Shown here one piece after another: positions 11,254 through 25,280 of a stretch of 64,000 nt of DNA. This stretch comes from Eutypella sp. D-1. Its lineage: Eukaryota; Ascomycota; Sordariomycetes; Xylariales; Diatrypaceae. The first letter of the stretch is position 1; every line of letters starts with the position of its first letter. Below the pieces are notes generated by a model. That model made no database searches. It saw only the letters and a program-made list of their open reading frames with translations, and was not told the DNA's origin. Where the stretch lies: contig JAJTTP010000006.1 of the NCBI GenBank assembly GCA_023313575.1, positions 2,232,001-2,296,000 of the forward strand, read 5' to 3'. The translations under genes were made by a program, and so were the position numbers.

Positions 11254-14200
11254 CGATTTTTCCTTTTTTAAGGTTTTTGTTTTTAAAACCTAATTTCCGT
11301 GTTTTTATTTATTTTTTATAAGTTTTTTCCGTTTTTATGTTTTTATCCTTTTATTATGATTGATTGTGTTTTTAAATCTTATTGCCGGATTAACCAGTAG
11401 GAAAGTCGTAAAGCTTTTATTTTTTATATTTTATTTTTTAGGTTCGAAATTATGCTTTATTTTTTTTGTTTTTATCGTAAGGAATAATACGTAATGTTTA
11501 AAAATTTTGCTCGTTATTAAAATTGCATTTTATATAAGCAGTAATACGATAGCTTGGGGATTTTAATTAATTTTTTTTAAAACATTATTTACGAATAGGA
11601 TCGTTTAAAACGTAAGGAGGCGTTAACCGAGAAGCGATTTTTTTGTTTTTAAAAGGAGATAAATAAAGTTATTACGTGTTTTTAACGTTTCCGAAAATTA
11701 TAAAAGTTTTTTCGATATCGTAGGAAAAAGATAGTTTATCGTAATTTTTAGTTTTTAAAGGAGTTGGAAAGGTTAAAGGAAAAAGAGCGTCGGGCGGAGG
11801 ATACGTATTTTACGGGGTTTATTAAAGCGTCGGTGGATCCTAAGGTTATTCCGGATTTTAATTAGTTTAAGATAGATATGTTAGGTAATTTTAATTAGGA
11901 TGCTATTTTTGTTAACGTTTTTATCGGCGTTAATGAAAATTTTTTAAAAAGCGTTAGGCGTTTATTAAATAGTTAACGGGTTTTTATGTGTTTTCGGAGT
12001 TATTATATCCTTTTTATTTAACTTTATATTTTATTCGTCTATTTTTTATTTACACGTTTAGGATTTTTTTTACTTTGTATTCGTTTATTTTTATTTCGAC
12101 GTCGTTTCGTTTTGCTTTTATAACGTTTATATCCGTTACGTTCTTAAGTAAGGAAACGTAAAAAATTAAATAGATTTTAACTTCTAATAATAGGTTTAAT
12201 TCGTAATTATTTTTTGATATTTTTTTAATAACTGGGTACGGTCCGATGTATTTATAATCGAGTTTTTTATTAGGTCGTTTTATCGTGATATTTTTTATAG
12301 CTAAATAAATTATGTTTTTTTCCGAGAAAGTTAATCTTTTTAACTTTTTTTAGTTATAATATTTATTTATTCGTTAACGTATAAATTTAAGTTTTGCTTT
12401 TATTTTTTTATATAATTATTTAAGTTATTCCGATATCAGCATAGTTTTAATATTGTTTAGTCCTTTTTTATAAGCATCTCGGTAAGCGTCCGGGGTAAAT
12501 CCGAAATTAGCGTTAATAAATATTATTTGTATATTTTTATAATAAGCTGTGTTATAAGCTAATTATGCGATAAGTAACCATTTTACTTAATTATTTTATT
12601 TATAGTTAATATATTATCGAAAGTAAGTTTTTAATATTTAGTTAATTCGTTCTGTTTATCCGTTTATTTAAGGTTTAAAAGTTGTTATAAGTTTAGGGTT
12701 TAGTTTTAATTTTATTATAAAATTTTGTTAGAATTTTAATACGAATATTATTCCTTTATCGGAGATAATTTCGAATATAAAGCCGTATATTATTATAATA
12801 TGTTATAAAAAAATATATACCATTTGCTTTACGTCGGTGTTTTCGTTATATGGGATAAAATAAAAAAACTTTATAAATCGGTTAACGATTACGAAAATAC
12901 TGTTATAGCCGTTATATATTATTAGATCTTTTAATATCGGTAATTTAGTAATAAAATCGAATGTAATAGATTTTTATAGTTATTTATTAATTAGTAATAG
13001 TTATAATTTTCCGTAAGGTTTATGTCGTTTTATTTTGGTTTTTCCGTATATGTTATATCGTTGTCGTATTTATTATATTACTGATTTTATTTTATCGAAT
13101 ATATAAGTCCGTTATAATCGTTTAAGGAGCTTATAATCTTTTAGGTATCCGTATAAGGGATGTTTATAAATCTTTTATATTAACTGTTTTTATAATTTTT
13201 ATGGTATTTATAGTTTTTTTATTTATTTTTTTATTAATAATTCGTTATTATGTTATTCGATTTGTTTATATAAGTTATTTTAAATGATTTTAATAATAGC
13301 AATTTATTATTATTTTAAGTGTTTTTTTAACGTTTATCGGAATACCGCGTATTTAATTAATATATATTTTTTTTTTATAGCAAGTTATTTGTTAATAGCG
13401 TTTGCTTATCCGTTTTTTAATCCTTTTTTATAAATAATAATATAATCGAATTTTGCAAAATATTTGGCGTATCGTAACTGTTTTCCGCTAAGGATTTAAG
13501 TGGTAAAAAAGTATATAATGTTTTTATGGTCGGTGTAAACTTTAATTTAATACATATTTTTTATAAAGTAATGTTTAAATTTTTTAAATACGTTAACGAT
13601 AATAAGAAATTCCTTATTATAAATCGGATAATTAAGTTCGGTTTTAATAAGTTTATAAAAGTAAAATGCGATAAAGTGTAATTTTTTTTTTTTATTTTAT
13701 TATTTAATTTATGCTCCGAAGGCGTAATCTGAGGCGTCGGTTTTTAGCTTAACGGGTTTTTTAAAATCGTATATAATAAGTATTAGTTCGTTAATAATAA
13801 CGTTTTTTAATTTTTTAAAAGCTTTGTTTACTTTATTAGTCTATATAAACCGTTTATCCTTTTTTATTAATTCCGTAAAGGGTGTTATAATATGTTTAAA
13901 TCGTTATATGAACTTCCGATAATAATTTATTAAACCGAAAAAGGCCTGTATTTTTTTTATATTAATAGGCATTTTTTAATTTTTAATAGTTACGATTTTT
14001 TTAAGGTTTATTTTAATATGTTCGGGGGTAATGATATGTTTAAGGAATTCCATTTTTTGTATATAAAATATATTTTTTTCGGGTTTTATTAATAAGTTAA
14101 CGTTTTATAATGTTTATAGTACTTTATATATATGCTTTTTATACTATTCCTTTAATTTTAAGTAAATAAGGATATTATTAAAATAATAGATAACGAAAAT

Positions 14201-17200
14201 ATTAAGATATTTTCGTAATACGTAATTAATTATGCGTTAAAACGATGTTAATACGTTAGTTAATCCGAAAAGTATAATTAAGTACTTAAATAAGCCGTAT
14301 TTCGTTTTAAAGGCTGTTTTTTATTTATTTCCGGGTTTGATTTTGATATGGTAATATTTATCCTTAAGGTTTAAGGTGGTAAATTATTTGGCTCCGTGCA
14401 GGCAGTCTTTTATTTTAATAATAAGTAGTAACGATGTTCGGTTTTTAACGGTGATTTTATTTAATTATCGATAATTAATTATTAGTTATAATTTGTTATT
14501 TTTTTTAAGCATAAATATGATAAGGTATTTTATTAATAATTTTAATTATTAAATATATCCTTTTATTAACTTATTTTTAAGGTATTTTCGTAATTCCTTA
14601 AGTTCGATTTTATTAAGATTATAAATTTTATGGAATCGTGGCGTTTTTCCTTTTATAAAAATAATCTCGTAGTTTTATTTATTACGGTTTAGTAATTTTT
14701 TTTTAAATTTTTTACGAAACACTTTATCGTATTAATAATATTATGGTAATACGTTACGTATTCGTAATATCGTTATATTTTCTTTTTCTAAGATGTTATT
14801 AAAAAGGCGGAATTGTTATCGGATAAATGCGATAATTTATTTAGTTTTTTTTTCGTATCCTTTTTTTTTAATTCGTTATATTTTTTTTAATAAGGTTTTT
14901 GTTATATCTTTATGTCCGTATTTGTTATCCGTTAAGTATTAAGATTTTTTTTTTAAGTTATTATCGGTCCTTAGAGAATAAGGAAATATTATTTAGCCAG
15001 TTTTTTAATTAATCGATAAATTATATTAATATAGCCATAGTTATTTAAGGATTATATCGTATCCTTTTAAAAGCATAATATCGAAAATAACGTTTTATTT
15101 TTATCTTTCGATATATACGTTAAATTAATCGGTTTCTTATAATATTTTTTTTTCGTTATATTTAAAAGTATAACTTTCGGCTTTTATTATATTATAAAGG
15201 TGTTATTTCTTTTTTTATAATAGCTATAACTTATTATATAATTTTAGGGTTATATAGTTACCGTCGGCTTTATTATTTATTATAACGGTATATTAGTTAT
15301 TTTTAACTTTTATTCGTATTATAATATGTCCGTATCGTTTTTAAACTTTTAAAATGGTTTATAAATATCGTATTATGTTTTTAAACTTTATAATACCGTT
15401 TTATAGCTTTGGTACAGGCGGTTTTATTATTTTAAATCTTTACCGTAAATTTATACGGCGTTATGTAAGTTATCGTAAAGTTTTTTTTCGTTAAATTTTT
15501 TTTATGCATATGGTTATTTTTTTACTTTTAAGTTTTTATAAAAATGTTTAAAGCTAATCTTATTAAGGGTTATTTTTTCTAGTAAGTTTTTAAACGTATG
15601 TAGATCGGCGTTTAATAATTTATTTCTTCAGTATCGGATTTTATGTTTTTATTATTCGATTTCGTTCCGGATCTTTATAGCTTTTAACGTCTGATATGTA
15701 TATTCGTTATAATGGCATGTTTAATATTTTCCGGGGCAGGATATTTTTTTTGGTTATTTTTATTCGTACGGTACGCGGTTGCAGTAGCGCCGAATTTTTT
15801 TATATTATCGTCGATCGGTTTCGTTTCCTTTTTGTTATAAGAAATCGAATTTTTTTTTAGTTATTTGTTTAATTCGGTTAATAATACCGATTTTTCGTTT
15901 TTTATGCCAGTAGCATTTATATTTTCGGCAATTAACGGGGTGTTTTAAAAAATGCGGCGTCCGAGTTTGGATTTTTTAATTAATAAATTCGTTTTAGTTA
16001 CGAAGTTATTATAAGTAAATTTTAAATTATTGCTTTTTAAGGTGTTATTGGGATCGTTTAATGTAAATGCCGTATATTTCTTTTAGTTTATAGTTTTATT
16101 ATTTTTTAAGCCAGTTAATTAATCGTTCTGTTTTTTTTTTTTTTACGAAATGGGTTTCCGTAAAGGTTTTTTTTTTATTACTATCGAGGTATTTGTTTTA
16201 CTGTTATTAACGTTATCGTTTTGTTACGGTTTGGGTTAGTTATTTAGCTTTTTATAATTTTTATTAATAGATGTTACTGTCCGAGTATGCGTAACGGATT
16301 ATTCCGAGCGTTTTTTTACCGGTAAAAGGTTATTTTTTTTCGGGTATAAGTTTTTAGTTTTTATTTCGTTTAAGTCTTTTGCATTTTTTTTTAAAATGTT
16401 TTATTTTGTTATAATTATAACATTTAATTTGTTATTTATTTTTTCGTATTATATTAAGTAATATAGGTCCTGGTGCCGTGCCGTAAAATGTGTCGGTAGG
16501 TTTTTAATCTTGGTTTTTATTGTTTTAGTATCTTTTAGATCTTTTAAGTACATAATGTTTTTTTTTTTTTTGTTATCGTTTAAATTGTTTATTATCGATT
16601 TTAATTATTAAGGCAGCAAATTTATCGAAAGCATTTAGTTTATTTTACGTGATGATTTTATTTTTAATTAAGTTTTTAAGTCTTTAATAAAACGTATCGA
16701 TAAGGGATTTATTATCGACTTAATCTGTTTTAGCGGTAAGTTATTTAAATTACGCGGCGTACGTATAGGTTGCCTTTTTTTATTTAAACGTTAAAAGTTG
16801 TTACGTAACGGCTTAGGCTTTATCCGGATTTTCGTAATTAGCTTTTATTTTTTCCTCGAAGTTTTTATATTTTTCGAAAAAACGTTTAATTTCTTTAGTT
16901 CTTTTTTTCTTTTTTACCCCGATAAAAGCGTTTAAAATAGGTTTAAACCATTAAGTTATTCCTCCGGTAAAGCATAATATAATATTAAAAATTTTATTAG
17001 TTTTTATGGTATGCATATAACGTTATTAATATAGGTAAGCTGCGGCTATAATAAGAAAAGGTCGTACGGGGGTAATATTATTATAAGGTTTAGGTTTTTT
17101 CGGTTTAAATTTAGCGGGCGCAATTCCTTAAGTTACGGTTATAATTGCTGTTTACTCGATTTGTTCGATTCGTTCGAATAAAAAGTTAATAATTTATTAA

Positions 17201-17276
17201 AGGTTTTAATTTAAAAAAGATATAATATCGGATATTATTTAAAGCTGATAACATTATTAAATAAAAGCTTATAACG
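11254..17276 (-). pseudogene. gag-pol of chromovirus copy 1 (zinc knuckle, RT, integrase, chromodomain), RIP-inactivated
   Basis: Read on the minus strand from right to left. A CCHC zinc knuckle at about 16425-16383 (KCYNYNKIKHFKKKC, with one Cys, Gly and Glu altered by G-to-A changes). A reverse transcriptase catalytic box at 14190-14163, YFNNILIY, i.e. YxDDILIY with both Asp converted to Asn, followed by KPEKN...MEFLKHIITPE as in gypsy RTs. An integrase core at about 12990-12800 (FDFITKLP...VIVNRFIKF..FIPY). The GPY/F module at about 12260-12190 (YIGPYPVIKKI). A C-terminal chromodomain at about 12085-11960 (EYKVKKIL...KGY...NT.KPVNYL). The order RT, integrase, chromodomain places it in the chromovirus branch. 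Many stops; no intact protein can be made. Confidence 0.9.
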
Positions 17277-17689
17277 TGTAACGGCTGGTTTATTTTTAAT
17301 TATTAATCCAGTTAAGGGGTTTATGTTAGCAAAAGTGCTAAGGTTTTAAGTAATAAATAGTTACGTTTAATAATAGTAAAAAGAAAGGTGTTTTAAGTAA
17401 TTAAGTTATATTATAAGCTGGTAAGTTTGAAGATTATTTAAAAAAAAGGTAATAAACGTAGTTATATATTATTTATATCCTTTGTCCTTAATATTAAAAT
17501 GTGTGGTTATATTAGATTTTTAGATCGTAACGGATTTAACTAATATTTTTAGATTTATGGATTATGACGGATCCATGTGTGGCTTTTTTTGTGGCTTATT
17601 AAATGTGGCTGGCTTACGCCTTTATTCTTCCGGTAGTACCGTTAACGAATAGGGTTGCCTGCCCCACCTGGCCTAGTCAGGCCATAACA
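17277..17689 (-). repeat. LTR of chromovirus copy 1 (5' LTR in element sense)
   Basis: 413 nt, TGTAACGGCTGG...GCCATAACA, the same length as its partner. Its distal third keeps GC-richer sequence (for example GCCTGCCCCACCTGG) and appears less mutated than the other LTR there. Confidence 0.92.
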
Positions 17690-17694
17690 GATTT

Positions 17695-18009
17695 TTATTA
17701 AATTATTTCGTAAATTGTCGATTTTCCCGTTAAAAAAAACTTATTTATTAAATAGTTCGTTTTTAATAATTACGATATTATTAATAAAAAGGTTTTAAAT
17801 TTCGTAAATATTAAATAATTAATAATTAATAAAATAACCGATTTATTTTTTAAGGTTAAATTATTTTAACCGTTTTTTAACCTTTTTTACGGCCGTAATA
17901 AAAATATAAGCTTTATAGCTATAAGTTTATAAATGCTTTTAATTAAATATTTTATAAAATACGTTTAACTTATTTTAAAACGTTAAATATAAATAATAAA
18001 TTTTGATAA
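17695..18009 (-). pseudogene. Continuation of the AT-rich host element (probable copia relic)
   Basis: This 0.3-kb segment directly follows the GATTT duplication of the chromovirus and so belongs to the sequence it interrupted. It has the same CpA/TpG-depleted composition. No motif of its own is recognisable. Confidence 0.4.
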
Positions 18010-18025
18010 AAGTATATTAATATAA

Positions 18026-18219
18026 TGATGATGTATTTTACGTCCGGGTGGACCATACTATCTAGGGCTATCTACTTATACGCCTACAGGCAGGGCTACA
18101 CCTAAGTACTAGCTAGGTGCCGACACTGTATAATGTATAGGACGGCTGGAGTAAGCCCCTTCCGCCCCCGTAGGGGAGGAGAAAAGCCGTACTAGCGTGT
18201 TACGGTTAACATAGGAAAT
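18026..18219 (-). mobile_element. 5'-truncated LINE, 3'-end fragment
   Basis: About 190 nt of the LINE 3' end on the minus strand, starting with a TGATGATG tail and ACGTCCGGGTGGACCAT. A 16-bp target duplication AAGTATATTAATATAA lies at 18010-18025 and 24567-24582, so the fragment continues for 2 nt at 24565-24566 beyond the LINE inserted in it. Its middle (18050-18185) keeps many CA and TG steps, unlike the other copies; a fragment this short may have escaped RIP. Confidence 0.8.
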
Positions 18220-21200
18220 CATCCTTCTCCTTTTCATTTTTCTCACCCTAACCATTATTAAAATTTTTACTTATATATAAAACCTTTACATTATAAGTTT
18301 TATTTACTTTATGCCTTTAAATCAGGTATACCCGTAAATATTAAAAATGGCAAAACCGCCGCCTTTTTAACTTTAAACTTTTTTACGGTAAGGTATTAAA
18401 CGCTTAACCTTTAAAATACCCGTAATAACTATCCGCATTTACGATGCCGCTCCCGTAACAATAATACCGTTAAAAACCGCGTTTATACCTGCCTTTAATA
18501 AAAAAACAGGTACGGGCATATATAAACTTAAAGCTTTATTTAAACGGTATAAAATTAATAAGCTTTTAAAACCGGTCTTTTTTATTTTAAAAACCCCGAA
18601 AAACGTATTAAATAATTTTATATTTTTTTTAATCCGCGTATTACGGGAAAAACAAAAATAATAATAAAAATAAAATTCGATATATTATTTACTTTATCCG
18701 TTTATTTAAATATTAATTTTAAAAATTATAACATAAAAATATACGTAACGTAAATAAAAATATCCCGTAAATTAATAAAAAAAGTGGTAACCAGGATTAT
18801 AAATAGCTTAAACCTTAAATCGGCCGGTTACGTAACCATTAATATTATTAATATTAATACCGTTAATATTAAAAAATATAAAATGTAAAAATTTAACGGC
18901 TTTATTTAATTTTAATACGTTTTACCTTTTACCCTTTTTATTAATACCCCCCGATAAAAATTATTTATTAAGGCCTTAGCTAATAATAATATTAATAATA
19001 AGCTAATATATTTAGCCTAATTAATTTAATTAGTACCATATATATTATATATAAATATAACGGTAACGGCGGGGCTAATAAAAAAAAATTATATATTAAT
19101 CCAGTTACGGAAAACACGATAATATTAAAAACAGTAATAATAGTTAATGCATTAAATAAAAATAAAAATGGCCTTACCTTTTTTTAATTAAAAAATCTAA
19201 ACGGGGGAAAACTTTAGTTAATATTTAAACCGTTACCTTTTCCTTAAGTTAAAGGATAACCATAAATAAGTAGCATTTAAATTAATAAACGTTAAAATGG
19301 CCATAATAAAACTTTTAAACGTTAACTTAATAAAAATTATAAAAACGTAAAAAATTAAAATAAGTTAAACGTTTACCGTTAAAAACGAAATAGCTTATTA
19401 ATATATATAAAACCGCTTTATTATTATAAACGAAACGGGAATATGTTTTAAAAAATTTAAATAATAATTTTTATATATTTTATAAAAAATACCCAAAACT
19501 TTTTATACCGGTAATAGGTTAAAACCAGTTAATAAAATTATTTAATATAAAATCATTATATAATTTAGTTTAAAACTTATTAATTTTTATAAAACTAACC
19601 GTATCGTGTTAAAGTCCCCGTTTTAAAAATAAGTAATAACTTTTTTTTATAAAATTAAAAGCTTTAAAATTTTCGATTTTAAACCGGTTAAATTTTAAAA
19701 AAAAAACCCCGAAAATTATATAATATAACCGTTATTTAAATTTCCATAATAAACGTAATTATAACAGGTTTAAAAGGTATAAACGGTATAACTAAAAAGC
19801 TTATAATAATTTAAAAATATGTTAAGCCCATTTTAAATACCTTAATTATAATTACCCTTATACTTATAATAACTTTTTTTACCTTACCCGCTTTATTAAA
19901 AAAAACGGGCAAATTATTAAACCTATCCGCGCCTATTTTATATTTATTAAGTAATTAGGTTAATAACAGTACTTAAAGGTTATTTAAATAATAACGGCAA
20001 AAAAAAACCTCGGTCGCGGCCATTAATACCTTAATAAAAAACCGAGACTTAATAACTTAATAAGCATAAGGATTTTTTAAAATACTTGCGTAAATATTTA
20101 AAAAACTTAAAATAATTATTATTACTTTAACCCTAAAACCCCGAACGTTTTAACCTTAACTTTAACTTTTTTTATAACGGTTAAAATCTTATCTTTTAAT
20201 TTATTTCGAAAATAATAACCCGATAAACGTTAACTAAGAAAAACATTACTTAAATATCGGTTAATCCGATTATAAATTTAAGCCGGATTTCGGGGATAAA
20301 AATAAAACCTTCCCGGATAAAATAAAAAGCTTAAAATTTAACTATAACCCGGAAATTTTTATACGGATAAAAAAAAAACTTACGGCGTAACATAAAAACG
20401 GCCCTTTGCCGGGATAAAAATTAATAACCCGATACGGCCGTATTTATTTCCGGGATATAAAAAATAACTTTTATTAAATAAATATTAAAAAAAATAAATA
20501 CGATAAATTTATAATCCGAATTAATAATATTTTTTAATACCTGCATTTATTATAGCTTATAAAATAAAAAAAAACCGGGAATTAATAAAAGTTATAAATC
20601 GCTATTTACGGCATAATATTTATAAATAAGGAAAATATTTTTGTATTATTTAAATTAATGTCCGTAAAAAACCGGTAATATATAATATTATTTTAAACAC
20701 GGTAATTAAAATTAAAACCGATATTATCTTAATATAAAAATTATAAGCATAAATTAAAATAACCGATAATAAAAAATTAATTAAAACTTATTTAAAATAT
20801 AATATTTTTTTTTTACGGAAAACTAAATCTTTTAAATATTATAAATACTTATATATATATAACGGGACCTTAATATATAAATTATATAATTTTGCTTTTT
20901 TATTTTTTTAAACGTATATGTAATAAAAATTAATAACGTCGAAATAATTAATATTTATATCGATTAAATAAACCTTTACCCACTTTTTACGCTCCTTAAA
21001 AATTAAAAGCCATTTAATAAATAATATATCGGAAAAAATTTTAATACGGTATATTAAACGTAATAACCGGGCCATCGCTGTTATAAAAAACGAGGTATTA
21101 AAGTAGTAAAATAAATAAAGGCATAATTATTCGACGTTTTTAATTTAAAAGTTTTTATTTATACGGTAAATAATATGTTAAACCTGGTATTATTAAACGT

Positions 21201-24200
21201 TTTATAAGTAATAACAGTAATCGATAATATTTTATATACCGGTTCCGATTATTATATTATAACAGCCGAAATACCGGTAAACCCCCCCGAAAAACCATTA
21301 TACGCTAAATTAAATTTCTTTAAAAAAACCCGGTTACGTTTTTCTTAATTAATATATTTATATTAAAAATAAAACCTTAATAACCCTTTTTTTTAAATAA
21401 ACCCGATATTTAAAATAAAAACAGAAACATTTATTAACGCCTTATTAAAAATATTAAAACGGGTTATAAAAGTTACGGGTAAATTAAAATATAACTGCGG
21501 ATAAAATATTATTTAATAAAATAACGACCGTAAAAAAGTTACGACGCGCCTAAAATAAATATACCGGGAAAATAATATAAAAAAATAAACGTTAATTAAA
21601 GCATAAAAAAAAGCAATATAAAAAGTTAAAAAATAACATTAAAATAAACTTATTGCCGAAATTAATAATAATAAAAATATTTTTAAAATTATCGGCTAAC
21701 ATAAACTTAAAAATAATTTCCGTTTATTATTAATAAAAAACGGGGATAAAATAATTACCGATACGGAAAAAAAGATTAACCTATTACGTTATAAAGTATT
21801 AATTTTATAAACAGCTAACGGGGATATTATAAACTTTTAATAGCTATTATAGCCATAAAACCAGGACGAACTTAATTATAAAAATGCTTAATAAACTTAT
21901 TTTAACCTTTTATAAAACCCCCGGGTATTAATAGCGGAAATAAAGGACGCATATATCCGTATACCGTTTATAACACCTGGTAAAAACGGGTTAATAGTTA
22001 TATTATTATAATTAACCTAATTATTAATTGGCGAAATAATACGTATATTATATAAAACATGCTTACGTTATATATGCCACTTATAAATTTTTAAAATAAC
22101 AAAAATAATTATGCTCCCGAAAATAAGTAAATTTAATTTTATTAAATTTAAATCTTAAAAATTTATATCCTTATTTTTATATTTAAATAAAAAGTTAAAA
22201 AAATTAATAACTAAACGCATAATAGTATAAATTTTACGCCATAAAATATTTTACCCGTAATAATTCGGCGTTTTCTTTAAAAAATTAATAATCGATTTAA
22301 TTACTTACGTAATATATAACGTTAAATAAACGTTTACTTGTAAAGATATTACGTTATTATTAATTATAAATATATTAAAAACTTTTAATATTATTTTACG
22401 TAACCGTTTTATTTTCCGGTTAAAATAATAAAAATAAGATATAAAACTTATACAATAAATGGATTCCTTTATAACGGATCGGCGGGCCGTTATCCGTATA
22501 AAAAACATTATTATTAACCCGATCCCTTTATTTTACGGCGTATTATAAGGTTCCCTTATATCCTTTATCCTTTTTATGTTATATATCGAGCCGGTATTAT
22601 AAACAAAATTAACACTTAATACTAAATTCGGATATATAAACGATATCGCCATTTTACGCATTAACTTTATAACTTATTATATAACCGCGGTATTAATTAC
22701 AGATATAAATAACGTATTTAATTAAAAAAAAAATAATATTTTATTTTTTAACTTAATTAAATATAAGTTTAAATATTTCCATAAAAATAAAACATTTAAA
22801 ACCGAGGCGGTTATTAATAAAACTTTTAAAATCGAAACCTTAAAAAACTTAATCCGATGGCTTAACGTTTTTTTTAATTTATAACTTAATTTTAAAAAAC
22901 ACGTTATTAAATAAAGTAATAAAACGTTATATATAGCTAATTATATACGATATTTTAATAAAGTTATATACGGGTCCTTTTTAAATAAAACCGTTAAAAC
23001 AGTTAAAATTTACGTAATACCGATTATAATATATGCCGTAAAAACTTAATGGCCAAACTTTTAACGCCTTTCGGTTAAAAACATGTTTAAACCGGCCGAT
23101 ACCAGGATAGGCCCATTTATAAACAGATTAAATAAACCATTTAAAATTGCCGTTAAAACCGCGTTACCTATTTAACGTATTACTTACACCATTATCCTTT
23201 ATAAAAAATCGGGGATATTATTAATAAAAATATTTCTTACGTAAATTAGAATAAAATATTCGGTACGCCTTTAAATATTAAATAAAAACCACCCCGTAAT
23301 TACTTAATTATTTTATTTTAAAAAAAAATGGCCGATACGTTTATAGTTAACCGATATAATACCAGCTTATTTTTACCCGTTTTTTTTAATAGCTTTAAAG
23401 TTAACCGTATAAGCTAAGGTTTTATATTTTATTAAAATAATAAACGTAAACTTTTCCACGCCGTTTATAAACTTTTAACCTAAATAAAGGTTTTCGATAA
23501 GGAAATAATGACCGCGTATAAAACGGCATAATAAATAAATAAAAAATAGTATAACTTTAACCCCCCGGTAACCGGTTTACATTTTTATATCGATAATATA
23601 ACGGTTATCCGAAACTTATTTAATTATTTATCCAATAATTTATAAGCCGATTTTTTAGCTTTTTATAAAACGGTTTTTTATATACGTTTATTTATTTTCT
23701 TTATTTAATAAATACCGGGGTATAAAAATATCGATAATAATAAAGTTATAAACGTTTAAATTAAGTTTAAAGCTATTTAATACCCTAACTCCGATAATAT
23801 TATAACTTTAATATATTTTAAACGTATTATAAAAAAAAAGCGTAAACTTTTTTTCGTTAAATAATAATTCCGAAACACCCTTTTATCGTATATATGATAA
23901 AACCTCCTATATAAAAAATTTTCCCCTAAGCTTTCCTTTTTATATTTAATATTATATTACCTTTTCGTAAAACGATCGGGCTATAACGATTTTAATAAAT
24001 ATTATTAACGTTTTAAATATAACGCGTTTTACTTTTACCGGTATAAAAAAAAAAAAACCGCCGGTCACGTTTTTAATTACGATATTATAAAAAATACCTT
24101 TTGCTTTTTAACCTAACCCGGTTACGAAATAACCTAATTCCTTAATTATAAAGGCCATATTATTTTTTTAACCTTTTTCGATAAAGCCAAGCCTTATTCG

Positions 24201-24550
24201 ATATCGGATTAAGAATTAAGCGCGTAATAAAATACGGCAAGTTTTAAAACTATTTATAACGGATAACGGGTAAAATAATTAAGGCATAATTTAAAAAATT
24301 CGGAAATAAATGGTAAAACTTTAGCTAAGGGATAGCCATAGGTAAATAATAAATAAAGGATTTCCTATATTAACCGTAATACGCTAGTACGGCTTATCCC
24401 TGGATAAACCTATTCCAGCCGTCCTATATATTACATAATGTCGGCATTTAGTTAATACTTAGGTATAGCCCTGCTTATAGGCTTACATATAAATAGCTTT
24501 AAATAATATGGTCCACCCGGACGTAAAATATATTATCATCATTATCATTA
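18220..24550 (+). mobile_element. Essentially full-length LINE (endonuclease-RT-RNase H), copy A
   Basis: About 6.33 kb, from CATCCTTCTCC to a tail of TTATCATCATTATCATTA. A 14-bp target duplication TTAACATAGGAAAT lies at 18206-18219 and 24551-24564, inside the older LINE fragment. On the plus strand, TGSDYYIITAEIP (21238 on) is the end of an apurinic-type endonuclease (GSDHY with CAT to TAT). FGYINDIAILR (22627-22659) is the reverse transcriptase YVDD box with one Asp changed to Asn. A RNase H region lies at about 23380-23560, where about 95 nt are missing relative to the copy at 30658. The 5' part should hold ORF1 but is too mutated to read. APE-RT-RNase H plus a simple-repeat tail fits the I/Tad group of fungal LINEs. 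Inactivated by RIP. Confidence 0.88.
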
Positions 24551-24582
24551 TTAACATAGGAAATTTAAGTATATTAATATAA

Positions 24583-25280
24583 ATAATACGTAAAAATATG
24601 GTTATAAAGATAAACCGTTATATAAGTAAGTTTTTAAATTAAATAATTAAAAAAATTAAAGTTTAATTTTATAACGTTTATTTTTTTAAATTACTTTTAT
24701 AATTTTTTTAACTTTACCGTTTTAAATTTAAATATTTAACGTTAAAAGCTTTAGTTTTATATTATATAAAAGTTTAATAAGTATCGTTATTAACTTTAAG
24801 TACTTTATTAATTTATTATCGGCTTTAATAACATTAATAATATCGTGGTTTTATTTAACGATTTTTTAAATAATAATTACAATAAAGCGTAAAATATTTA
24901 TTTATTATAAATAATAATTTAATATATTAATTAAAATCGTTTAAAATCGGTATTATATTAATAATTAAACGTTATTTAAAACGTATAGCTCCTTTTTATA
25001 ACGCTCGGTTAATTTTTTAATTTATTTTCGTTTTATTATAATAATTATATTTTACGGTTAATAGCTTTTTTAATTTATTATTTTTAATATAATTTAATAA
25101 ATAAGTAATAATTTAAAACCTAAAATATTTTAACCGTAAATATTATAAATTATTACCTTTTAATAAAAAAACGTTTTAATAACCGTATAACCGATCGTTT
25201 ATAAATAATAAATATAATATTATTTATATTAAAAAAAAGGTTTTTTATAAAAAAAATTATTTAAATCGGTTTATAAGCTT
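24583..25280. other. AT-rich RIP-mutated segment between LINE copies
   Basis: Follows the second AAGTATATTAATATAA duplication and so is the resumed host sequence, probably the same degenerate copia relic as 17695-18009. No motif recognised and no usable frame. Confidence 0.4.

Larger units (their letters stand above)
10841..17689 (-). mobile_element. Full-length Ty3/gypsy LTR retrotransposon (chromovirus), copy 1
   Basis: Two 413-nt LTRs (10841-11253 and 17277-17689), both TG...CA, flank a 6.0-kb interior. A perfect 5-bp target duplication GATTT lies at 10836-10840 and 17690-17694, so the element is structurally intact. Coding motifs run on the minus strand, so the LTR at 17277 is the 5' LTR. 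A purine-rich tract (AAAAAAGGAAAAA on the minus strand) next to the LTR at 11253 fits a polypurine tract. It is inserted in the copia relic. The interior is heavily RIP-mutated; the LTR outer ends keep GC-richer blocks. Confidence 0.93.

Noticed and set aside
18026..24566. Apparent DNA transposon with ~190-bp terminal inverted repeats
   Set aside because: The two ends are LINE 3' ends in opposite orientation; separate target duplications show a LINE inserted in an older LINE fragment.
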